Positions 50,707 to 58,947 of a stretch of 64,000 nt of DNA are shown here, in pieces (within the stretch, counting starts at the first letter, position 1; every line of letters starts with the position of its first letter). The translations under genes were made by a program, and so were the position numbers. The stretch covers positions 1 to 64,000 of the forward strand of contig JBCDJT010000010.1 in NCBI GenBank assembly GCA_038747545.1. Reading direction: 5' to 3'. Under the pieces are notes generated by a model. That model was not told where the DNA came from. It was given only the letters and a program-made list of their open reading frames with translations, and searched no databases. This stretch comes from JBCCMF01 sp038747545. Lineage in GTDB: Bacteria; Bacteroidota; Rhodothermia; Rhodothermales; JBCCMF01.

Positions 50707-51703
50707 CGGACCACTTCATCCCTTCGCTGATGCATGCGGCCCAACGCTGGTTGAGCACGCCGTTCGGGTGGCCCTCGCCGCGCACGCGCAGGTCGTCCGT
50801 CAATGGCTCGGCACAGTCGATGTACGGGATGCTAGCGTCTTCAAGAGCAGCAATATAGGTGGCCTTGATGTCACCCGGTGCGGAGAGGAGCACCACGCGG
50901 ACGTCGGCGCCGTACTCGGCAGCGGTAGCCTGCATCTCCGCCATAAGCTGCTCCGTCACGGCCTGCTGCTGCTGGCTCCGCCGGTAGGTCACAGCGCGGT
51001 GGTAGGCTCGGTTAGCCAGGTTGACAACCGCAGCGTGCTCGGCGAGCGGCCACAGCTGGTACCGCGTCGGCGGAAAGCGGGTGAGGGTGCTGTCGGCGGG
51101 GTCAAGTGTGGCGTACGGGACGGCCACGTGGCCACGCCGCGAGTAGGTGGTCAGGGTGCGCAGCCACGGACCAGGCGCCACGTTGCGCGCCGGGTGGTGG
51201 TACATGAAGCCGTAGAGGACAAGCGTGGGGCGGCTGAGTTTGGGCAATACCTCTTCCATCGCCAGCAGCGACTGGTACGTGCCGTAGCCGCCTACACCGA
51301 AGTTGTGGAACCGGTACTGCGGATGTGCTGTCTGTAGCTGCCACGCGTAGGTCTCGTCATCGCTGATGGCCCACCCTTGCGTGTACGAGCCGCCCACAAC
51401 GAGCACATCGCCCGAGGAGCCATCGATGGCGTTACGACGCGTGCTGCGCTGCCCGGCCGCGAGGATTGAGATGCGGATGGAGTCATCCTCAGGGTGGTAG
51501 GGTGGAATGTGATGCCGCCCGGGCCGGTTCACCCAACCACGCACTGGGTGTGGATCGTGCAAAACGGGCTCGCCAGCGTCGAGGGTTTGGTAGGTCCATG
51601 GGCCGTAGCCCATCAGCCGCACGCCCGCCTCGCCAAGCGCCAGCGCTACCAACATAGCTACGACACTCAGCAGACCTGTTTTAACGTGTGCATTCACAAG
51701 CAT
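50672..51703 (-). CDS. SGNH/GDSL-hydrolase-like membrane-anchored protein
   Basis: 343 aa from ATG 51703. One N-terminal helix (about 9-28) anchors a periplasmic domain. Block I reads V-V-G-G-S-Y-T-Q-G (Ser106) in place of G-D-S-x-T-x-G, followed by F-H-N-F-G-V-G-G-Y-G-T-Y-Q (block II/III Gly). The C-terminal G-E-G-H-P-N-G-V-L-N supplies a His but not the strict D-x-x-H. This resembles the SGNH domain of acyl-carbohydrate esterases such as AlgX/PatB types. Activity is likely but not certain. It is divergent from the PilJ-type kinase. Confidence 0.8.
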   Translation of the reverse strand: MLVNAHVKTGLLSVVAMLVALALGEAGVRLMGYGPWTYQTLDAGEPVLHDPHPVRGWVNRPGRHHIPPYHPEDDSIRISILAAGQRSTRRNAIDGSSGDVLVVGGSYTQGWAISDDETYAWQLQTAHPQYRFHNFGVGGYGTYQSLLAMEEVLPKLSRPTLVLYGFMYHHPARNVAPGPWLRTLTTYSRRGHVAVPYATLDPADSTLTRFPPTRYQLWPLAEHAAVVNLANRAYHRAVTYRRSQQQQAVTEQLMAEMQATAAEYGADVRVVLLSAPGDIKATYIAALEDASIPYIDCAEPLTDDLRVRGEGHPNGVLNQRWAACISEGMKWSAKPQGAPLPQP

Positions 51704-51856
51704 TTGGGTTATTCTGAGCGCTTCCAACCCTCCACAACGCGCTGTGCTCCACCGCTTGCATAGTACCTGCCAACAGCCCGCAGCAGCAACGATTGCTACC
51801 TGGTGTTGTACAGTCTTTTTTACTTGGTTTTGTACAAATCTGATGTGCCGAATCAG

Positions 51857-51864
51857 TATCTTGC
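51857..51864 (+). promoter_or_regulatory. TAnnTT-type -7 box of the PilJ-type kinase gene
   Basis: TATCTTGC, 54 bases before ATG 51919; the preceding 70 bases are T-rich, unlike the coding DNA around. Confidence 0.45.
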
Positions 51865-51918
51865 AGGACCCACTTGGCTCATCCGCTTCACCATACTGTT
51901 GCTTCCCTGCCCCTAGAC

Positions 51919-53409
51919 ATGCCCACGCATGCCGAGTCGTTCAGCCAAGCTGTTTGGAAACGCCTGACACATCGCTATGTGTTAGCCCTGGCGTTGGTCG
52001 CGGTACTCAGCATTACAGGACACGCGTTTCTCCAACTCCTGATCAAGCAGCAGATCAGCGACGCGAACGTAGTCAACCTCGCTGGGCGGCAGCGGATGCT
52101 CAGCCAGAAGCTCACCAAAGCGGCCCTTGCTGCAGAGCGCAGCGCCACCGCGTCCGAACGCGATGCCTACCTCAGTGAGTTGGCGGATGCCCTCATGGTG
52201 TGGACCACCACTGCACGGAGTCTGCAAGAAGGGGATGCCGAGATGGGTCTTCCCGGAGCGCCGAGCCCGGCGGTGCAGGCTGGTTTTGCTGCCATCGACA
52301 CGGCGTACCAGCGCATGGTGAGCGCTAGCGAGCAGCTCCTGGGGGCGGACTCTCTATCGGCGCAACAAGATGCCACAACGGCACTCCTTGCCTATGAGGA
52401 CGCGTATCTGGCAGGCATGGATGCCCTCGTCTTTCAGTATGCTGCCGAGGCCGCGCAACGCGTGGAACGACTACGGCGCATCGAGATGGCCCTGCTCGCG
52501 TTTACGCTGCTGGTTCTTCTTCTCGAAGGCCTGTTTATCTTTCGGCCCATCGCAGCCAAAGTGCGTGCATCGGTGGACCTTGCACACGAGCACACTCGCC
52601 TCCAAGCCGACCATAAGGTTGTTGAGGCAGCGCGCAACAAGGCCGAGGCGGTCAGCTTGGCGAAGACGCAGTTCCTGGCCAACGTCAGCCACGAGTTGCG
52701 CACGCCCTTGAACGGCATCATGGGCATGACAGACCTGCTGCTGATCGATACCGATGATCACACCCAGCGCGACTACCTGAAGGTCATCGAGCGTTCGAGC
52801 GAACACCTCCTGCGTCAGGTAACCGAAATCCTCAACTTCTCGAAGATTGAGGCCGACAATGTTTCGCTAGAAACGCTGCCTGTGGATGTCCCAGATCTTT
52901 TGGAAGAGTGCTTGCAGCTTGTGCGTCCCAACGCTGAGCAGAAGCGCCTGAGCTTAACGTATTCTGTTACCAAGCAAGTGCCTGTGCTGGCCTACACCGA
53001 CCCGACGCGGCTGCGCCAGATCCTGCTCAACCTGTTGGGCAATGCCATCAAGTTTACCGACATCGGATACATCACGGTCATGCTGGACGCGGCACACGTC
53101 CGAGGTGACGATTACCTCTTTCGCTTCCGTGTGCAGGACACGGGGATCGGCATTGCGCAGGAGCATCTGGAGACGATCTTCGAGGCCTTCACACAAGCCG
53201 ACGCATCGACTACGCGCAGGTATGGCGGAACAGGGCTGGGGCTGGCCATCACGCAGCGCCTCTGCCGCTTGCTCGGCGGCGACCTGACGGTGGAGAGCGT
53301 TGAGGGCGAGGGGGCTACGTTCACCGCTTCTTTTGTAGCCCCGGCGACGTTTGACCCAGACGCCCCACCACCAGCGCCCGGCTCGCTCGCCGGACTTTCG
53401 CTGAACTAG
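51919..53409 (+). CDS. Sensor histidine kinase with PilJ/NarX-type sensory domain
   Basis: 496 aa from ATG 51919. Helix one (about 20-42), a periplasmic helical bundle with V-V-N-L-A-G-R-Q-R-M-L-S-Q-K-L-T-K-A-A-L (the PilJ/NarX-like P-box region), helix two (about 192-214), a coiled coil, HisKA with S-H-E-L-R-T-P, N-box L-G-N-A-I-K-F-T, G1 D-T-G-I-G-I and G2 G-T-G-L-G-L-A-I-T. The P-box in NarX binds nitrate; here the ligand is unknown. No receiver domain and no response regulator nearby. Confidence 0.92.
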   Translation: MPTHAESFSQAVWKRLTHRYVLALALVAVLSITGHAFLQLLIKQQISDANVVNLAGRQRMLSQKLTKAALAAERSATASERDAYLSELADALMVWTTTARSLQEGDAEMGLPGAPSPAVQAGFAAIDTAYQRMVSASEQLLGADSLSAQQDATTALLAYEDAYLAGMDALVFQYAAEAAQRVERLRRIEMALLAFTLLVLLLEGLFIFRPIAAKVRASVDLAHEHTRLQADHKVVEAARNKAEAVSLAKTQFLANVSHELRTPLNGIMGMTDLLLIDTDDHTQRDYLKVIERSSEHLLRQVTEILNFSKIEADNVSLETLPVDVPDLLEECLQLVRPNAEQKRLSLTYSVTKQVPVLAYTDPTRLRQILLNLLGNAIKFTDIGYITVMLDAAHVRGDDYLFRFRVQDTGIGIAQEHLETIFEAFTQADASTTRRYGGTGLGLAITQRLCRLLGGDLTVESVEGEGATFTASFVAPATFDPDAPPPAPGSLAGLSLN

Positions 53410-53413
53410 AGGA

Positions 53414-54106
53414 TCAGGGCAGCACGGCCTCGTCGGGCAGTGGGCAGGACTGGCTGGGTAGATCGGCCGTGACCATGTCGAACTGCTCCAGCTCAGCGCG
53501 GCTCATGTAGTGCAGGCGTTCGGCGGGGGCCACACCCAGCGTGTAGAAGTAGAAATCGCGCCCGAGCGCGTAGCCGATGGCGGCGAAGTAGTCGAGGTAG
53601 AGGTCGTGCGTCTCGTCATCAGGCGGCAGGTCACCGCCTTGCACGCCAGCCTCGTCTTCCCAAGAGTGGACACCCAAGCAGGCGCCTTCGCCCACCGTGC
53701 GCTCAATACCAGCGAGGAAGAGGTCCACGCCGCCCGAGGCGATGAGCCCGGCGGCCACGCGCTCGCCCGCGCTGGCACTGCCTGGGTTGAGGCGCAGGTC
53801 AGGGACATGGGTGTGCAGGCCGCGTTCATGTACCTGTTGCCCAAAGATGAAGTTGGCGTCGTCATCGTCCGAGCCGGGCACATAGTCGAGCCGCAGCGTG
53901 GTGACGCCCGGCGTGGCGTCGAGTAGCGCAAAGAACCGACCCGCCGTGGTACAGTCGATCACGCCGTTCATGGCGATAGCATCGCCGTCGACTTGGAACG
54001 TCGCCGAGTCGTCGGTGGCCACGCAGTCCTCCTCGCTCAGTGAACAGCCGCCACCGAGAACGAGGACTGCTGTCAGTACCAGGATGGCCCACCTACCGTT
54101 GACCAT
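53414..54106 (-). CDS. Lipoprotein resembling periplasmic ClpP/crotonase-fold proteins (COG3904-like)
   Basis: 230 aa from ATG 54106, lipobox L-G-G-G-C (Cys21). The mature part contains a beta strand in A-T-F-Q-V-D-G-D-A-I-A-M-N-G-V, T-L-R-L-D-Y-V-P-G-S, then G-L-H-T-H-V, V-A-A-G-L-I-A-S-G-G-V-D-L-F-L-A-G-I-E-R-T and A-C-L-G-V-H-S-W. This order matches the predicted periplasmic ClpP/crotonase-type proteins where S-A-C and G-V-H positions form the site; here the Ser-Ala-Cys motif is replaced by an S-G-G stretch. It overlaps the small upstream gene by 14 bases, so they are one operon. Confidence 0.68.
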   Translation of the reverse strand: MVNGRWAILVLTAVLVLGGGCSLSEEDCVATDDSATFQVDGDAIAMNGVIDCTTAGRFFALLDATPGVTTLRLDYVPGSDDDDANFIFGQQVHERGLHTHVPDLRLNPGSASAGERVAAGLIASGGVDLFLAGIERTVGEGACLGVHSWEDEAGVQGGDLPPDDETHDLYLDYFAAIGYALGRDFYFYTLGVAPAERLHYMSRAELEQFDMVTADLPSQSCPLPDEAVLP

Positions 54107-54485
54107 ATGGCCCCCGCAGCATGGGTATCCCGAGCAACATCTTCGGGTCAACGTTGTCTGGCGCCTTGAGCCACATCTTCGGATCGACGTCGGGGCCGGG
54201 CCGGAGCCATTGTATCCGCGGCCGTATTTCCTCTTGCATCCACTCTACGGCGTCAGGCATGATCGCCAGCGGTTCTGCACCTGGCATGCTCGCATCGGGC
54301 GTGCGCTCTTGCAGGCGTTCCATGTAGCGCTCCAGCCACGCTGTCACCGATGTATCCGGCGCGGCGTCGGGAGTTAGCACCGCGTCGGGTGGGATGACGA
54401 CACCCAAGCGTGGCGCCAGCGAAGACGACTGGGCACAGATACTCAGCGGAAAAGCCAGGATGATAAGCAGTGTGGCGTAGCGCAT
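54093..54485 (-). CDS. Small exported protein, uncharacterised
   Basis: 130 aa, ATG 54485, signal peptide ending S-I-C-A-Q. The mature part is Pro/Asp-rich with two short repeats (D-V-D-P-K-M-W-L and N-V-D-P-K-M-L-L) and a helix rich in Glu and Arg. Not recognised. It is 57 bases downstream of the S9 peptidase stop and overlaps the ClpP-like lipoprotein gene by 14 bases, so translational coupling with that gene is likely. Confidence 0.7.
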   Translation of the reverse strand: MRYATLLIILAFPLSICAQSSSLAPRLGVVIPPDAVLTPDAAPDTSVTAWLERYMERLQERTPDASMPGAEPLAIMPDAVEWMQEEIRPRIQWLRPGPDVDPKMWLKAPDNVDPKMLLGIPMLRGPYGQR

Positions 54486-54542
54486 GATGATACCCGGAGT
54501 TGCATGGATGGGGCTAACGCGGTGGAGCAGGCGGTTCGTACA

Positions 54543-56936
54543 TCAGCGCGCCTTGCTGCCTTCCGGGCCGACTGTTTCTTCGATCAACTTGAGGATGCGG
54601 CGGTACTCGTCGGTCCAGCTGGCGGGCTCGGTGAAGCCGTGCCCCTCGATGGGATACACCGCCATCTCCCAGTCTTCCTTGCCCAGTTCGATCAGCCGCT
54701 GGGCCAGCCGCACTACGTCCTGAAACTGCACATTCGTGTCGATCATGCCGTGCAGGATGACCAGCGGGTCTTCCAGCCCTTCAGCGAAGTTGATGGGCGA
54801 AGAGAGGGCGAACGAGAGCGAGTCAGTAGCGGGCGTGTTGAGGATGTTGGAGGTGTAGCCGTGGTTGTAGTGCGCCCAGTCGGTGACCGAGCGGAGGGCT
54901 GCGCCACCGCCAAAGTGCTCGGCCTCGTTGAAGAGCGCCATCAGCGTGATGAAGCCACCGTACGAGCCGCCGTAGATAAACACGCGCTCGGCGTCGATGT
55001 CGTATGTCTCCTGCGCGTACTGCGAGGCGTCTACGTAATCCTGCAAGTCGCGCCCGCCCATGTGTCGGTAGATGGCGGTGCGCCAGTCGCGGCCGTAGCC
55101 TGCCGAGGCGCGGTAGTCCACATCGAGGACCACGTAGCCCATGTCGGCGAGCATGTTGTGAAACATGTACTCGCGGAAGTAGGTGCTCCACCACTGGTGT
55201 ACGTTCTGCAGGTAGCCCGCGCCGTGGACGAACAGCACCGCGGCGCCGTTTGGGTCCTCCGGCTCATAGATACGCGCCGGGACCTCTACGCCGTCGGAGG
55301 CGGTGAAGCGGATGATCTCGGGCGCACGCCAGTCGTAGGCCAGCCAGTCGTCGGTGGGCGAAGTCGTGATCTGCTCCGGCTCATCGCCTGGGGTGTGGAG
55401 GTAGACCTCGGGCGGGCGGTTGCTGAACGAGTAGAGGTTCGCCATCGTCTCGCCGTCGGGGTGGAGCGTGATGCTGTTGTTGCCCGTCATGGTGGTGAGC
55501 TGGGTACGTCGTCCGCCGTCGGCAGGCATCCGGTAGAAGTGGCGCACGTGCGGCGAGACCTCGCTGCTCGTAAACATCCAGTGCCGCCCGTCTCTCGACA
55601 AGGTAGGGCTGAACACCTCGAAGTCGCCGCTCGTCAGCGCCTCTACGTTTCCCGTCTCTACGTCGACGGTGTAGAGGTGGCTGTAGCCCGTGCGCTCGCT
55701 CTGGAAGTAGAAGCGGCGGCCGTCGGGCATCCATCCGCTGCTGCCCGACCACCACGAGATACCGGGTCCTGCGATCCACGCCTCGTCGTGCTGCCGATCC
55801 AGCGTTGTCAGGTCGCCCGTCTCGGGATCGAGGCGCACCAGCCAGCGGTCCTTGTTGTCGTAGCTGTTTACGTCGAGGACGGCGTAGCGGCCGTCGGGGC
55901 TCCAATACGGCCCAAAGGCATTCAGCACGCGCGCTTTGCTCGAGTCGACCTCCACGCCTTGCTCCGCGAGGTAGGCCGGCACATCGTACGCCCCTTCGAT
56001 CTGCGTGAGGTCCACCTGATAGGTGGTATCGCGCTCGAGGTCTTGCACCGTCAGCTTAGACGGCACCCCGGGCTCGCCCACCTTGACGCGCGCGTTCAGG
56101 TCCTCGGCATAGCCTGACTCGGTCACGTAGTCCTGCACGATCGTCGTTTTGCGCTCGCGGCGCTCGCCAAGGTAGAACGTGACAAAGCGCTCGGCCGGGT
56201 CGATCTGGAGACGCTGTACAAACTGGCGGCCATAGTAGTACGGCGTTGGGCCAACGGCGGTGGCATCAGCATCGCGAGTGCGCGCCTCGTTGCGGGCTTC
56301 GCGCTGCGCCTTGCGCTGGCGGATGATCTCGAACAGGTCCTCTTGCTGCTCCTCCAGCCACGCATCGCGCTCGTCAGGCTTGCGGTCGGGGCGCGCGCCA
56401 CTGCCCTGGCGCAGGTCGGTGAGTTGCACGACTTGCCCGGTGGTCAGGGTGTGGCGGTAGAGGTTGTTGTCCTGCGCGTAGACGATAGCGGTACCGTCCG
56501 GCGTGAAGCGCGGGCTGCTCTCGAACGCGCGCGTCTGCGTCAGCCGGGTGGTGGTGCCTGCCGCGCGGTCGTGCAAGAACAGGTCGCCGTCATCGGTGAA
56601 GACCTTGCGGTTGAAGTCGGCATCGTAGCTGCCATCGCGAGCCCATCCGCGGAAGAACGTGCGCAGCCCACGCCGCTCGTCAGGGCTGACCTGCATGGGG
56701 TCGCCGCCCGACTTCGGCACTTTGAATAGGGAGTCGCTGGGGAATTGGCCTTGCGGGTTCCAGTTGAAGTACAGCGTCTGCCCGTCCTCAGACCAGAACG
56801 GCTGTGAGGGCCAGTCACCCACCCACGTAGCTGGGTCTTGCATGATCTTCGCCACCGTCAGCGGCGAGTCTTGAGCATGCACGGGAAGAGCGAGGAGGAT
56901 CAGACAGAGGCCAGCGGCAGACAACAGACGATTCAT
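54543..56936 (-). CDS. S9 family serine peptidase (prolyl oligopeptidase/DPP-like)
   Basis: 797 aa with a signal peptide ending V-H-A-Q. The N-terminal two thirds form a beta-propeller with PD40-like blades (Y-W-S-P-D-G-R-Y-A-V, S-P-R-F-T-P-D-G-T-A-I, W-S-E-D-G-Q-T-L). The C-terminal alpha/beta hydrolase has G-G-S-Y-G-G (Ser658), Asp in H-G-M-I-D-T-N-V and His in P-I-E-G-H-G-F. It should cleave peptides from the N-terminus outside the inner membrane. Strong upstream promoter box. A 537-aa opposite-strand frame across this gene is a shadow. Confidence 0.96.
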   Translation of the reverse strand: MNRLLSAAGLCLILLALPVHAQDSPLTVAKIMQDPATWVGDWPSQPFWSEDGQTLYFNWNPQGQFPSDSLFKVPKSGGDPMQVSPDERRGLRTFFRGWARDGSYDADFNRKVFTDDGDLFLHDRAAGTTTRLTQTRAFESSPRFTPDGTAIVYAQDNNLYRHTLTTGQVVQLTDLRQGSGARPDRKPDERDAWLEEQQEDLFEIIRQRKAQREARNEARTRDADATAVGPTPYYYGRQFVQRLQIDPAERFVTFYLGERRERKTTIVQDYVTESGYAEDLNARVKVGEPGVPSKLTVQDLERDTTYQVDLTQIEGAYDVPAYLAEQGVEVDSSKARVLNAFGPYWSPDGRYAVLDVNSYDNKDRWLVRLDPETGDLTTLDRQHDEAWIAGPGISWWSGSSGWMPDGRRFYFQSERTGYSHLYTVDVETGNVEALTSGDFEVFSPTLSRDGRHWMFTSSEVSPHVRHFYRMPADGGRRTQLTTMTGNNSITLHPDGETMANLYSFSNRPPEVYLHTPGDEPEQITTSPTDDWLAYDWRAPEIIRFTASDGVEVPARIYEPEDPNGAAVLFVHGAGYLQNVHQWWSTYFREYMFHNMLADMGYVVLDVDYRASAGYGRDWRTAIYRHMGGRDLQDYVDASQYAQETYDIDAERVFIYGGSYGGFITLMALFNEAEHFGGGAALRSVTDWAHYNHGYTSNILNTPATDSLSFALSSPINFAEGLEDPLVILHGMIDTNVQFQDVVRLAQRLIELGKEDWEMAVYPIEGHGFTEPASWTDEYRRILKLIEETVGPEGSKAR

Positions 56937-56966
56937 CGGTACAGTCGGGGGATGAAAGACAACGCG

Positions 56967-56974
56967 CCAAGATA
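56967..56974 (-). promoter_or_regulatory. TAnnTT-type -7 box of the S9 peptidase gene
   Basis: Minus-strand TATCTTGG in the context CGTATCTTGGCGCG, 31 bases before ATG 56936. Confidence 0.55.
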
Positions 56975-57048
56975 CGCGCTCGTCTGTGCCCGTGCCGAAC
57001 CGCTCGATAGGGCCTTGGTATACTTCGGCAACGCATCGGTGCTACGAT

Positions 57049-57552
57049 ATGGAAACGGCCGTCAAGCAAGGCTACTACACCTGGCGGGAGGTATGCGAAG
57101 ACCCGCGCCTGCGCGACCTGCCCTTCAAGATCGAACTCAACGCCTACGGCCAGATCGTCATGAGCCCTGTCCGCGTCAAACACGGTGCCTACCAAACTGA
57201 AATCAGCTTTCTCCTGCGCCAAGCGCTACCCCATGGCCAGACTAGCGTAGCGACAGCCATCCAAACGAGAGAGGGCACTCGCGTAGCAGACGTCACATGG
57301 TTCTCGTCAGAGCGGTGGTCCATCGCTGCTGAGGCGTTCGATGCCCCAGTTGCCCCAGAGATCTGCGTCGAAGTGCTCTCGCCGGGCAACACCGCCGCCG
57401 AAATGAGCAAGAAGCGCCGACTCTACTTCGAGGCAGGGCCCGAGGAGGTCTGGCTCTGCGGCATCGACGGGCGCATGCAGTTCTTCACCACATCGGGAGA
57501 GGTTGCCGTCTCACCTCGCGTGCCTACTTTTCCTACACGGATTGAGCTTTGA
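57049..57552 (+). CDS. Uma2 family endonuclease-like protein
   Basis: 167 aa from ATG 57049 (an upstream in-frame ATG at 56986 is unlikely, since it lies over the divergent promoter). Uma2 (DUF820) core: I-E-L-N-A-Y-G-Q-I-V-M-S-P, R-V-A-D-V-T-W-F-S with the catalytic Asp, P-E-I-C-V-E-V-L-S-P-G-N with Glu, and K-K-R-R-L-Y-F-E-A-G-P-E-E-V-W-L. This is a PD-(D/E)XK nuclease-type fold. The biological role of Uma2 proteins is mostly unknown. First gene of a short accessory-looking stretch. Confidence 0.88.
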   Translation: METAVKQGYYTWREVCEDPRLRDLPFKIELNAYGQIVMSPVRVKHGAYQTEISFLLRQALPHGQTSVATAIQTREGTRVADVTWFSSERWSIAAEAFDAPVAPEICVEVLSPGNTAAEMSKKRRLYFEAGPEEVWLCGIDGRMQFFTTSGEVAVSPRVPTFPTRIEL

Positions 57553-57697
57553 GGCGCTGCACTGGACAGCGGCTTTAGCAACTCGCAGGCGCGATCGCAT
57601 TCCCACCTGGATAGGCAAAATCCGCATCGACTGTGGACGCTCTCTCAGGCTCAAAAGCACTTGTCCAAAAAGCATGTTCGTTATATATAAAAAGGTA

Positions 57698-57713
57698 TGA
57701 CACTACGGTGTCA
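57698..57713. promoter_or_regulatory. Inverted repeat upstream of the PD-(D/E)XK-like gene
   Basis: TGACAC, four bases, GTGTCA, in an A/T-rich stretch 57 bases before ATG 57771. It could be an operator or the start of a small hairpin. Confidence 0.4.
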
Positions 57714-57770
57714 CCGCTCGATTTTACGTTGTAGCTGTATCGCCTGAACACCATCTTAAAAGGCATAGCT

Positions 57771-58448
57771 ATGAACACCCTGACCCCCGTCCGGCCTCTG
57801 TTCACCCGTCCCTCGCTGGCACCTGCCGCGGCGCTGACGGAACCTGCACACCCGCTCGTGGAGCCCTCCCTGTTCTACGATCCGCCGTATGAGCGTCCGC
57901 TCGAAGACGAGTTCGCGTGGCACTTGGTCAAGTACCTGGACCCGGTGGCAGGCCTGCTCTATCAGGAGCGTGTGGAGACCAAGGCGGGTGCGTTCTGGAT
58001 CAACTTTGTGGTGGAGACCGGGATGCGTCGTATTGGCTTCGAGGTCGGTGAACTGGATCTGGAGACCGATGCCCAGCAGGACCGACTCCGGGATGCGCTC
58101 CTCGTGGGCTCTGACGGCCTGGATGTCGTCTACCGCTTGCGCGGACGCGATCTGCTCTACCGCTTGCACGACTGCCTGTACTTGGTGGCCCAGTGGGAGC
58201 CGAAGCTGTTTAGCCAGCGCGGGCACATCAACCTACGTACGCTCGCTGCGCCCGAGGCGCATGCCCAGCAGCCACGCCGCAGCGACACGGTGGTCCGCCT
58301 CAGCTACGACACTCCGCACGACGACAGCGCTCCCGACCTCGTGTTGCACCGCACCGACAAGCAGAACCCCGCTTCGTGGGTGCGTGCTTACGACCAAGCG
58401 CTTGTGTACTTCGGCGTGCAGCCCGACCCGCTCCCGCGTAGCGCTTAG
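57771..58448 (+). CDS. PD-(D/E)XK-nuclease-like protein with altered active site
   Basis: 225 aa. Not matched to a named family with certainty. The central part reads V-E-T-K-A-G-A-F-W-I-N-F-V-V-E, then R-R-I-G-F-E-V-G, D-R-L-R-D-A-L-L-V and D-V-V-Y-R-L-R-G-R-D-L-L-Y-R. This order is that of DUF559/Vsr-like endonucleases, where D-F-V and F-E-x-D-G carry the acidic residues. Here the first Asp is Asn78 and the residue after E91-V-G is Glu94, so catalysis may be lost. The N-terminal about 40 residues are disordered. An A/T-rich region with an inverted repeat lies upstream. Confidence 0.6.
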   Translation: MNTLTPVRPLFTRPSLAPAAALTEPAHPLVEPSLFYDPPYERPLEDEFAWHLVKYLDPVAGLLYQERVETKAGAFWINFVVETGMRRIGFEVGELDLETDAQQDRLRDALLVGSDGLDVVYRLRGRDLLYRLHDCLYLVAQWEPKLFSQRGHINLRTLAAPEAHAQQPRRSDTVVRLSYDTPHDDSAPDLVLHRTDKQNPASWVRAYDQALVYFGVQPDPLPRSA

Positions 58449-58451
58449 CTG

Positions 58452-58760
58452 TCAGGAGGCCGCCTTGACTACGGGATAGGCGTTCTGCTTGACCAGTTCG
58501 GCCATGCCGTTGCGCTCCTCCTGCTTCTTGAGGGCGCGGAGCTGTTGCTCCAGCGCCTTCACGTGGTCGCTGTACGCGTAGCTCTTGCGCCGGTGGAGGC
58601 TGAAGCGGAAGCCCGAAAACTCGTACTGCTCGCCGTCTTCCTCCATCAGCGCCGCCGTGATGAGCGGCTTGAGGGCATTGAGTTCGGCATCGATAGCCGC
58701 TCGCTGGTCTTTCAACTCAAGGTAGCGCTCGATGGGGGTGAGGTCGTCGAGATAGCGCAT
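58452..58760 (-). CDS. Small coiled-coil protein, phage-like
   Basis: 102 aa from ATG 58760. Charged and helical, with E-R-Y-L-E-L-K-D-Q-R-A-A-I-D-A-E-L, a beta pair around G-E-Q-Y-E-F-S-G-F-R-F-S-L-H-R-R-K-S-Y, then K-A-L-E-Q-Q-L-R-A-L-K-K-Q-E-E-R. The layout (N-terminal helix, F-x-F-x-R-x-Y strand, C-terminal coiled coil) is like small hypothetical proteins found in prophages of Bacteroidota. It is convergent with the PD-(D/E)XK-like gene, with a three-base gap. Function unknown. Confidence 0.6.
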   Translation of the reverse strand: MRYLDDLTPIERYLELKDQRAAIDAELNALKPLITAALMEEDGEQYEFSGFRFSLHRRKSYAYSDHVKALEQQLRALKKQEERNGMAELVKQNAYPVVKAAS

Positions 58761-58947
58761 GACAGGGGAACACCGTTCAGATACATGATGAGGAGCCTGC
58801 CCACTAGGCGCGCGTGCTTTTGTTCTGGATCGGAGGGGGCGCAGTTCGGGCATAGCCGCAGAAAAGTGCTCCGGGCGTGACAGGTCTCCACGTGTTTTCC
58901 TGTAAGGGGTGGGTGAACCGTTTCATTGCTGTCTCCCATCTTGCCCT

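Noticed and set aside
54504..56117. 537-codon plus-strand frame opposite the S9 peptidase
   Set aside because: Low-complexity Val/Arg/Ala product with no domain; the minus-strand peptidase explains the region fully.
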